Program-made: the position numbers and the translations under genes | Shown: positions 47,440 through 58,000 of the stretch, one piece after another | How the letters are laid out: each line of letters begins with the position of its first letter | Numbering within the stretch: position 1 is the stretch's first letter | Source: Branchiostoma floridae | Taxonomy: Eukaryota > Chordata > Leptocardii > Amphioxiformes > Branchiostomatidae | Direction: 5' to 3' | Assembly: GCF_000003815.2 (NCBI RefSeq) | Contig: NC_049991.1 | Location: 13,807,685-13,871,684 of the forward strand | DNA length: 64,000 nt | The notes under the pieces: model-generated | What the model saw: the letters and a program-made list of their open reading frames with translations, nothing else | Told to the model about the DNA's origin: nothing | The model's database searches: none

Positions 47440-50400
47440 TCATACAGGGTGGCCGGGCTTCCTGACGACATATTCCTCGGATTCTGAGGACCCATCTGAC
47501 TGGGACGCTCCCTCGTAATCCGACAGGTCCGTAGCGCTGGTGTCCTCTCCTGATATGGAGTCCCCGTCATAGTCCGACCCCAGGTCTGACTCGGACGAGT
47601 TGATGAAATCGTCGTCTCCCGTCATGGCGCCGTCTCCGGGTAAGGAGGAGTCCTCCTGCTCACTGTCGCTGTCCATGGTGCTGAAACGGTGGGTGTCATC
47701 CAGGTTCAGGAAGGAGCGCACCTCACTGGCTATTCTGTGGTGGTCCCTGGGGAACAGTAAGGTGTATAGATTAAGATAAACTGCTCTAGATAGATGGGTG
47801 TCGTCCAGGTTCAGGAAGGAGCGCGTCTCACTGGCTATTCTGTGGTGGTCCCTGGGGAACGGTAGGGGTACACATGTCTGTGTATTAAGGCAGACTGTTC
47901 TAGATTAGACTTAGGCATTCAGTCGTACAACATGGATCTGTGAATAGTTGCATCAGGCTGGTAAGTCACTGAGTACACAACCGAAGTTTCGCATAAAACA
48001 CACTGTACAAATGTGAATACATTGTACTTAACATTTGGGAAAGCATCCGTAAACGGCAATATCTAGCTGCAATGCAATGTGAACCGGTCAGAATTGCCCT
48101 GAGGAAGGTGACAGATGGTCACCAAAACGTCGGTGGAAATAAAGCAATGGTTGTGTAAAAAGAGTCTCTTTATTCAGTAGGGAATGGAGCAGTGATTACT
48201 CTGAAGGAAGTACAAGGGAACACAGTAGAAAACCTGCAGCCTGTTGCCATTGTTCTGTAGTATAATTTTACTAACTACTCGAATTGTACGTGTGTTACTT
48301 TTTGAATCACCCTGGTGTATTTTCATCATTTCAAGACAAAAGAAGCCAAACACATTTTTTCGTTTTCTGCATTTGCCCCAAGGGCATATTGTATCCATAA
48401 AAGTATGTAGTATCAAGTACAGTATGTATGAAGCATGATCCATAAAACTGAAAAAAAAAAGACATATCGAAGGATGGTATTGGGCAATATCCTCCTTCCC
48501 ACATTGCTCACTAATAATACAGTAACATCTCAATCAAGAATGTGCCTGTGTAACAAAGACATATCCATATCTCGATGAGGTGTTTCAGAGCAGGTGGTTA
48601 CAACTGACAATAGGAACAAATGCATGGGACAGTCCTTTGTCTCCTGGTAAATAAGGCACCCATCAAGCCTAGAATGGTGTGTGATTACTAGCATCAAGGG
48701 TAACAAAAGAAGAAAAGATTGGCTACAGTCTTTTCACACAAACCAAATTTTACTGGCCCATCACCAGTTGGCATGCCCACAGGACCTGTCTTTGTATTTA
48801 ATCTAATGTTTGCAGAAGAAAAGCAGAACTTCACTAGAAAAATACATTTATTATTGTTACAAATATCGACGTGCATGTTGCTTGGAGTGAGAGCTTATCT
48901 GTCTATTTGAAATTTGAACTACGCTATCAATGGTCTGTGTTCAACAACAAAAACTATTCATGCGAGCTTGTCTTACATCCCTTTGAAAGGAAAGTTTTAA
49001 GAGACATTATAGTTTATTCCCAGTGATATAAAAGAGAAACAAATAGTCACATATACAACAAACTAGAAAGCTAACATTTTCACAAAAAAAAGGAAACTAT
49101 TTTGCCCATAGCCTTTTTTCGAGCTACTCGCACACAGTACTGTACCATTAGGCTTACCCTATAGTATTGTGTACCAGTAAAAAAAACCCAACCTACTAGT
49201 ACATCTACTTTGGGCCAGATAATCAACATAACTATACTACACCATTAGGGTTGCTCTATAGTATTGTGAGGGAGCAAAAAAGAATTGTTCACAAATTGTA
49301 TTTACAATATACTGCTAATATGCTAAGGCAGCCCTATTGGGGTAAACATAATACATGTACTAGTAAGTCAAACGAATGCCCTACCTGTTGTCACCCAAGG
49401 TTGAGACCTCTGTCATGGGAATGGAGTATCCCGACTGGAAGGACAGGACAACATGGCTGCCTGTACCCAGGTACCGGAACGTCTCCTGTTCTACCTCCAC
49501 ACTTACTATGTTGTAAATATCTGCAACAACTGGAATAAGGGAAGCGCACCTGAGTTACACACATCAACTGGAATGAGGTAACCTTTACCTGCTATTGGTA
49601 ACAATAATTTATCTTTACCTGTCAGGTGAACTAATAATTTAGCATCAGGAATCCCTCCAGGCACACACAAGTCAAATATACTGAGTTGAAAATTGCCTGT
49701 TGGGGTGTCTATATATAAAACACTCCATAACACCAAGGAGCTTTTAGTTGATAAAAGTTTTTCAACTCAAACCAATTGTACCGTCTTATCTTCTAAATAT
49801 AATAATCAAAAGACACACTTAAAACTCATTTTCACAATAAACACTTCTTTTAAAATGATACACACGATATGAATATATAAGATTGACAAGATCATCAGGT
49901 TCCTACTTTCTCTTTGTTCCTGTTTGGGCCTGAGAATTGCCTGCATCAGACTGAACTTCTTCACCGTCACCTTCCCCGTCATCTTGTCAAATATACACTC
50001 CTGACATTCAACATAGACAGATGGAGTTAGGAGTGATGTAGAAAATAATATGTGGTACAGCAGAGAATATCAAACTGTAATTCATCTTCCATAATCATAA
50101 GCTGATGGGAATTTATGATTCTTCTTGAGAGATTATTTTTTATGTAAAGGTTACAGTACAAATAAAATTGTTTAAGCTTCAGGCCTCCCTTACAACATCT
50201 AGTATATGTTTACTCACACATTATATGAATATGCATTGTCTGTTGTTCTTCATCTTGCAAGCTTGAGGATTAAATACGATAGCATTCAGATGTGTGTAAA
50301 TAACTTAATAAGTAACACTGTGTCACAAACAAAAGATAGTGGACGCTGTTTGAAATGTCTGACCATTTAAAAAAAATCATATCCGGTTGCTTGAGTAATT

Positions 50401-51641
50401 TTTTTGGCATATCTTATTAGCTGGATGTCTAACCTTTCTTGACAAAGCAAGAAGTAACGTTACGTTTGATGTAAAGATAGGTGTGATGTGGTGGTTGCAC
50501 ATACTCAAACAAAGACTATAGTCCACCTACCTCCCAGTCCTCCATACAGGACACACCCACCACCAGACAGGCTGTGATGTAGAATAGACTCCACAGGATG
50601 TGGTCTGGAAAATTGTTAAGAAACTGTGATCATACTTTCTGTCATGGCTCCAATATTTTAGCCTCAATGCAAGCCTCCATGGCCATAGTGACCACTGAGT
50701 CAATCCTGGAGACAGCCCTAACCTCAAGATACCATTTATCCTGAGATTTCTTCAACATGCACAATTTTACACATAGTGATCATTACTCATTACTATTGGT
50801 TCAGCATACTAGTACCATATATTCACCCCTCTGCCAAATGCAAGCTGCAGCTCCTGTAGTGTTGTTCACAGTTACTGCATAGTATATGGCTTCTAACATC
50901 TAGTACATGTATGTTAACCCTCTCGTTATCAGTGTGAGGGTTAATATAAAGGAGTGTTGACAAAACCAGAACGTTTATTACCTCCACTGAAGTATGCAGC
51001 TCCCACCCCTACAGCTACAAAACCTGGCAGGTACACAGAAGATTTATATTACAGACGTAGTAGTACATAGGCACAACAAGAATGTCAAATATTCACATTG
51101 AATAACATCTTATGTAACACTTGGACTTTGATGACAAATTTTCAAATAATCATAGTCCTATTTCATAATTAGAATCCTCTACTGAGAGAAAATTACAAGA
51201 TGTATGAAAACCCTATTCTTTCATCTATTTGTTCATTCATAACCTTTGTCATCCATTCCATTAATTAACTCATTCATACATAATTCAATTCATTCATCAT
51301 TCATAATTTCATTCACAATACAGATGGAAATTGAAGGAGCTATTTATATACCGGGGTAAGTCATTGCTAGAATCCAAAGCCTGTGCCAGACTTCGTTTTC
51401 ATGCCTAATAAGGGTACCCAGATGTGGGACTACAATATTTGTAGTATACATGTATTTCAGAAAAACAGAATGCAATGTTGTAATGTATAACCTCCATCAG
51501 TTCATGGTCAAAGAGATAAACTACAACAGAAGGATACATAAATTTTCACTCACCTACGAGTAGGCTCCATGACCTGATCCCAGGCGACCTCTTCAAATAC
51601 AAGATCAGAGGAGTTTTCTTCTTGATTTTCATGTAAACCAT
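47440..51641 (-). CDS. CYBC1: Cytochrome b-245 chaperone 1 (EROS), six coding exons
   Basis: CYBC1/EROS is an ER membrane chaperone. In vertebrates it stabilises the gp91phox-p22phox heterodimer of the NADPH oxidase (and P2X7). Coding exons: 51554-51641, 50982-51023, 50531-50604, 49907-50000, 49385-49529, 47440-47746. All introns are GT-AG and frame is kept, giving 249 aa. Family landmarks: LKRSPGIRSWSLLVG (about residues 16-30), two adjacent membrane segments (about 24-41 and 47-63), MEDWE then IFDKMTGKVTVKKFSL (about 71-86), and SVEVEQETFRYLGTG in the cytosolic PH-like part. Human CYBC1 is 187 aa. This one is longer because of an acidic Ser/Asp-rich tail (about 172-240). The 3' exon start is duplicated 105 bp upstream in frame (see findings). 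The ATG at 51641 aligns with the human start. Confidence 0.93.
47691..47898 (-). repeat. Tandem duplication over the CYBC1 last-exon acceptor
   Basis: Two copies offset by exactly 105 bp (47691-47793 and 47796-47898). Each holds the 3' splice site and the first about 55 bases of exon 6, plus adjacent intron ending in CTGCTCTAGAT or CTGTTCTAGAT. There are only scattered substitutions. Confidence 0.9.
48090..48145 (+). repeat. Penelope-like repeat tail with hammerhead-like motif
   Basis: Within CYBC1 intron 5. CTGAGGA (48099-48105), then GGTGAC/GTCACC able to pair (48107-48112 with 48118-48123), then AAAACGTC (48124-48131) and an AATAAA (48138-48143). The order resembles a hammerhead core, but the expected GAAAC reads AAAAC, so it is probably inactive. 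The motif type is common at ends of Penelope-like retroelements. Confidence 0.45.
50352..50444 (+). repeat. Dispersed repeat family A
   Basis: Copy in CYBC1 intron 3. It starts GAAATGTCTGACC and continues with CCGGTTGCTTGAGTAATT and TATCTTATTAGCTGGATGTC. The upstream half of the ribozyme-like core is not recognisable. Confidence 0.65.
51230..51320. repeat. Degenerate (CATT)n tract
   Basis: CATTCAT-rich low-complexity sequence in CYBC1 intron 1. Confidence 0.7.
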
Positions 51642-52092
51642 CTTGTCCTCACTCCTCTCTCTTCTTGATTATCTCTCTAGAACAGTGAGATCTGTACTGA
51701 GTTTACAGTAACGTTACATCCCGGGCGGGCATCACGATCTGAAGATTGTACACTGTAAAGTGCGCCATATACATTACCAATACCTTGTTTGGTGCAAAAA
51801 AGCAGTAGCTAACGTGCCACTTGAAGTGTAAGCAGGTTAAGTCACTTAATCCTAAAGCACCACATAAAATATCCCGTCGAACATGCTGCTTTTCGTCGTG
51901 CCACTACAAAAAGAAAACCCGCACCAATATTTATTTACATTTACTTCCGGGTTACATCCAGCTTGTACTGCACCTGATTATCTTATCCAATCAAAATGTG
52001 CAACGAAAGAAAACCCACCAATCAAATTTGTTCAAGAGGTACTAACCAGCCAATCAGCAGTTAGTCTCTTGCACGTACGGTAAACTATCAAG
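51642..52092. promoter_or_regulatory. Shared CYBC1-CIAO3 upstream region
   Basis: The start codons of CYBC1 (minus) and CIAO3 (plus) are 451 bp apart, head to head, so both promoters and 5' UTRs must fit here unless there are distant noncoding exons. Three CCAAT boxes on the plus strand (51987-51991, 52018-52022, 52050-52054) lie 39-106 bp before the CIAO3 ATG, about 31 bp apart. No TATA box is evident. The layout suggests a TATA-less NF-Y-type, possibly bidirectional promoter. Confidence 0.6.
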
Positions 52093-55000
52093 ATGGCGTC
52101 GAAATTTAGCGGAGTTTTGCAACTGACAGACTTAGACGACTTTATCACTCCTTCACAGGTATGTGGAGTCATTTTCGTTATTTTACGGCGCACTATCATG
52201 TCTGTTTCATCATTTTAAGCTATTGGTACAAAGGCGGTACTCGTAGATAATTCAAGAGGCTTGTGCATTTGTAGAGAGTGCGCGTCAAGGAAACTTGTTT
52301 TTAGTCACAGACACTTTAAACTTTTGTTCGTATTTGATGAACGTAGCTCTACTGTCACCAAAGTCACACTTGCTTTGAGTCGTGATAGACACATCGGTGT
52401 CCTCTGAAATAAAGTTGTCACGGGACATTTACCGTCGTTGTGACAGCTATGCTGACCAAGATGTTCGGGACAACGATGCACATGCCATTGCACTACCAAA
52501 CATTTTCGCTAGATGGCACTTTTGAACTGCTACGCTAAAAAGTTTGTTTTGGTTCGTGGTCAGCTGGTGGAATGAATGAGGCCAAACTTTTCGATGAAAA
52601 CGTTGACACGATTGACAATTCTCTTATACAAATATAAGATTGAAGCTCAAAATGCACGAATTGTGAGAAGAACATTCTACCACTTTCTAAGACGAACAGG
52701 TGAACAAATAGACCTTGAAGTTGTTCAGACCCCGCCATTGCCTACATGCGCTGGGTCACGTAGTACGCACCGGTGTGATTGGCAACAGTGAGCACGTACA
52801 GTACGGTACAGGTCTTTGTGCGGGATAGAGTGGGCGTAACGGTACCGTGCTGTAAACAATAAGGACTGCACTGGCGATTTCTGCAAGTTCTGGGACTGTA
52901 GTTTTGCACAAAGAGCCGATTAAGATTGAAAGATTGAAGGGCGGTCCTAAGGAATCAGTATGCCATAGTCACAGAACTTCATAGGACTACAAAATGGACA
53001 AAGGACAGAAGAGAGCTGCGTGTTGTGGAGAGTGTGGCACAAAGGTGTTTTTCTAGGCTTTGATAAAGTTGTCAACATAGAGATTTATTGTATTGTGTAT
53101 AATTTGTACCAACAGTATTACTATATGTGTTAATTGTTGCTGTGACTGGAATTCAGGTCAAGGTAAAAATGTGCGCCTTTAACTGAAGTCTCGTAAATCA
53201 GCATTTGACAGGGCTGCATTGTCTCTTTAACCATGGTTTTCTTTTCCTTTTGGTGTTCCATTCCTGGAAGTCACGTCATGCCTAAATATGGAATTCTTTC
53301 TTACATTCCAGGAATGCATCAAACCTGTGAAGGTTGAGAAGACGGCGGGCGAGGTGGGGAAGATTAAGATTCACAATGACGGCAGCTACGTGCAGGTGGC
53401 ACAGGTGCGCATAGTGAAGAGACTTAACCTTCTCCCTTCCTTAGACTTAGAGCCATCCATGCATCTACAGTTATACTAGTATTCATGGCAGAAGTCAGCA
53501 GTTCATACTGTTTGTAACTGATTGTGCACGTCATTATCATTTTTTGCTTTGAAGAAGTTATAATTAGTTGGCCAGAGGAGGTCTGGCTTTTATGTGTTTT
53601 GTATGCACGGCCAGTTCAAGGCCTTTATTAGTAACTCATTATGCAAACTGGCTTTCACTTTTAACCCCCCCCCCCCTTGTCTACACAATGACGTTACAAG
53701 AATGTCCTTGGCTTATGTAGCAATTATGTAAAAAAAGGAGTGCCCATATACTTTCCACTTCATATTTAGCAGATGCTTTTTGTCTCACACATTCTATTGA
53801 TTTTTTTTCTAATATTGCCCAAACATTTGGCTGTGTGCCATGCCTTTTTTCTGGCTTTGGTTTGTGAATATGTACAATACCGTTACCTATATCTATGTCA
53901 TATACTGGTAACTGCTATTCCAGTATTTTGGGTAACCGAGTGTAATACAACAGCTAAAACAAATAGAACCTGGTCCAGTCTAGCTTTGTTTTTATTGATT
54001 TTATGAGTACTCCAGATTCTTATTGATTGTATGGGAGATTTAGAATTCTGGAGGATAATCCAGTATCATTATGTGATAATTTATAACAGACAGGGAGGAG
54101 ATTAGTGTTAATCCATTGTTGTTCTATGATGACAGACAGGTGAGGAAGTTAAGCTGCAGAAGGCTAAGATCACGCTGAACGACTGCCTGGCCTGCAGCGG
54201 CTGCATCACCTCTGCGGAGGCTGTCCTCATCACACAACAGAGCCAGGACGAGCTCTACAGGGTCTTACAACAAAACACACAAGCAGCACAGGTAAGAAAA
54301 AAAGTGCCAGTAAAATTTTACTGTATCATTTATTAGTACAGCAGAAGCATTGCACTCCCCATTTGCCAGCACATTTGTGCAATTATCCGGATGGTGCAAC
54401 AAAGCGTAGTTATGTAGCCAGACCGCATCACTATGGGACTTTTGGATTCTGTGCAATTAACAGAAGTGTGCAGTTATCCGTTGTGCAAGTAACTGGCTTC
54501 TACTGTACATGAAAATTTGGTCTTATCAGCGTGGTGTGAGGGATCCCAGCAGCAGTATAATCGAATACTGAATACTACTTCTATGAAAACATCTTTGTAA
54601 ACTTAAAAGCTGTTTTCTACTGTGTGTTCTTTGATGGAGCAAATTAGGTTTGTGACATCACAGAAAAGACTCTTAGTCATGGTAACTAATCCTTTCTGTT
54701 GTGTTGTGTCATGACTTGCTGACCAGAAAAAAAAGACACTCATAGAAAAAAACACTCATAGAATCTAATGCATTAAGTTACCATCTGTAATATTTGATGA
54801 ATATAATTGTAATCTGTAACTTGATAAATGATAGTCTGAGTATCAAAAGAAAGCTGCCAGCATCCTGAACATGTGGTAGTTCTGCCCAAGGCCAAAGATA
54901 GTGTGCAAACAGAAATTTCTAACAATCCATAATATTTGAACATGTAGTTCACATATAGATATGAACAAACACTTTTCTGATTACTGATGTATATTTAGAC

Positions 55001-58000
55001 TAGAAGGAGTTGACAAATATTGGAGGAATTTATTCGGGGCATTTTTCTGTTCCTTAAAAGTGATTGTAGGGAATAAGACACTTGCGACAGTCGTGTTGAG
55101 GTCACCTGAGTTATCGCCAAATGGCAGCCGCTCCAGACCCTTGCAATTTAGCCCTGCCTCCTCACAATTCAGCCCCTGGCTGCAAAGAGAAAGAGAAGTC
55201 AGCCCACCCAATAACCCATTAACAAAGTAAATCCTGTGTATGTGATTTTCCTACAGGATGGCGAGACATCGCAGGAGAAGTTAGTGGTGATCTCCATCTC
55301 TCCCCAGTCCAGAACATCTCTGGCTGCCAGGTACAACCTGTCCAGTCTGGAAACAGCCAGAAAACTCACCGGATTCTTTAAACAATTGGGTAAGTAGGAT
55401 GGAGAAATTTCCGAGCTGAAAGCATCTTCTCTAGAGCTATAACTTCATATGGAACAAGCTTCCTCATAATTGTTTCCTGATGGGTATAGCAATAAATATA
55501 ACCTAAACCTTTTCAAGACAAAAGTGTACATATGACATTACAATCCAGATATTGTAACACAAAACATTTAAGTAGGTCACATGGTCTTGATTTTTGGTGG
55601 AATGAAATTTCAAATAATTCAACCATTTTTGTGTTAGATATTGTACAGGGTGAGAATCAAGTTAAGAGCGCTGTGTTAATCGAGATATGACTATATGATG
55701 TTGCATTCTCATGATCGTTGTCCCGATTCTCCACAGGTGCCCATTATGTGTTTGACACGACGTTTACGCGAGACTTCAGCCTGCAGGAGAGCCAGAGAGA
55801 GTTCGTCCAGAGATTTCAGGGCAACGATGCGTCGGCCCCCCTCCCCATGTTAGCTTCTGCCTGTCCAGGTGAACCATGTCGATAAGTATAATGTACATGT
55901 ACTATTACTCCTGTACAAGTGATCACCTCTACATAAGGACCACCTTTCCAAATTGAACACTTCTTGATTTTTTTATAACAATTTCATTGACATAAGCATT
56001 AAGAATCCTATCTCCAGTGACCACCTGACCATATAGACCAGATGTTATTGGCCCCCGAAGTTGTCTTCTTAGGCAGTTTTTGTCATTGTTTTCGCAGTGT
56101 AGTGCAGTGAACTTAAAACCACCGCGAACACTCCACTTTCCTGCTACTGCGAAAGTAAATCCTCGCGAACTTAAAGGCATTTACAGTACTTGTTCCTTCC
56201 AGGTTGGATCTGCTATGCAGAGAAGACCCATGGGGAGTATGTGTTACCTTACATCAGCACCACCAAGTCTCCACAGCAGGTCATGGGGTCTCTGGTCAAG
56301 GATCACTTCTCCAAACAACAGGGGAAACCTCCTGACCAGGTCTGTATCCCCATACTGTCATACTCATATCTTACCCAGTTGTAAGTATACTTCAGTGAGC
56401 TACACCATCTGTCAAACTTTTGCTCAGGAGTGTGAAAAAGAAGATAGGCATTGTGAGATGTCATCAAAGACGTCTGCAAGAGGGACATGATGACTTTTTA
56501 TATTGGCACAGAGCATTGAGAAGACCTTGTAAATGATAGATCCAGCCATCACTTTCCAGTCAACTAAAATTAGGAGAAGCCAGACTGATGCACATGGTCG
56601 AAGAAAACCGGATCCTGAGAGAAGAACTCAACAGACCTGAGTCAGCTTACAGATGTACCCTATGTGGTAGAGACTGTACATGTCATTCTCATATAGGACT
56701 GTTTAGCCATAGCCAAAGCTGTAAGGTTGATATCAATATATAAGATGTCAATCCTTCTTTAATATACCTCAGAAAGTCTTTACACCAAAATTATCAAAGT
56801 CTTAAAGTTTTACTTTACTCCCAGTATTGCCCTCTGCTCCCAGTTAGCTTCACCAGTACTTTTATCTTGACTGTGTTTGAGAACTAACACTATGCTGTTA
56901 CTGTGGACCCCCAGATCTACCATGTGACTGTGATGCCCTGTTTTGATAAGAAGCTGGAGGCCTCCAGAGAAGACTTCTACAGCGATGTGTACAGAACCAG
57001 GGATGTGGACTGTGTCATCACTTCTGGTGAGTCCTGCAAACAAAATCTGTTCAGTTCCGTTCACCCATAAGCAACAGTTATAGATGACGTGGACTGTCTC
57101 ATTACTTCTGGTGAGTCCTAAAAACAGAATCTGTTTGATTGAACACCCATAAGCAACAGTTGTAGTTAGTGACATATTTTGATGACAAAAAAACTACATT
57201 CAAAAGCTACTCTCCTTGATCACACTGTGGTCTGCTGTTTATAGGTGTCATTCTAACTTAGCAAAAACAAGTGCTTTAAAAAAGCTGGCATTTTGCCAAG
57301 GTTTGCGTGTGTACACGTTTTTTTCTAGTTATTGGAATGTGCTGAAACTATTGTTTATATTAAATGGATGTAAAAAAGGAAACAAGAACAATTGAAAATC
57401 ACCCTCCCCTGGACTAGATCCCGGGTCGCACGGACCGTAGCTCTGCAAATCAGGCTGACCTCAGAGGTATTTGTGTAGTGACCCCTGAACCCAGAAATCA
57501 CTTCCCTGCATCCTACTGCACTTTTCAGAAAATGATATCTCAGCAATCGTTTACCCCCTGCTTTAACATTTTTACATTGTCACGGTCTCCATAGTACATA
57601 CTACAAATCTGGTAAGTTAGAAGGTCCAGTTCTTTTTCGATAATACAGGGCGATCAATGAAAAATCGTGGCAATTTCCATTTTCGCACTGGAAATCCTAC
57701 TAATGAATATTAACTAAGTCGCAAAGGAATCTGGGATAGGCTATATGTAACTGTTATATATAGATATATATATACGATTTATTTGGAAAACATTTCATCT
57801 TTATGAATTGGTAATACGACATTAAAATGTAAGAGCAATAATTTGATTATATGCTGCATCAATCTTAGGAATATCATACTTCATTCATTTAATCTAATCA
57901 AATATCAGGCCCCATTACGGACCACAAACAATGACTCATGACAGAGCTTTTAAGAAGTATACAAATGCATTGCAGATTTTATCAGGTCCGTTCATCTCAA

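Noticed and set aside
56810..57175. 121-codon minus-strand open frame with an internal repeat
   Set aside because: It is antisense to CIAO3 exon 7 and its repeat simply reflects the tandem duplication at 57002-57166.
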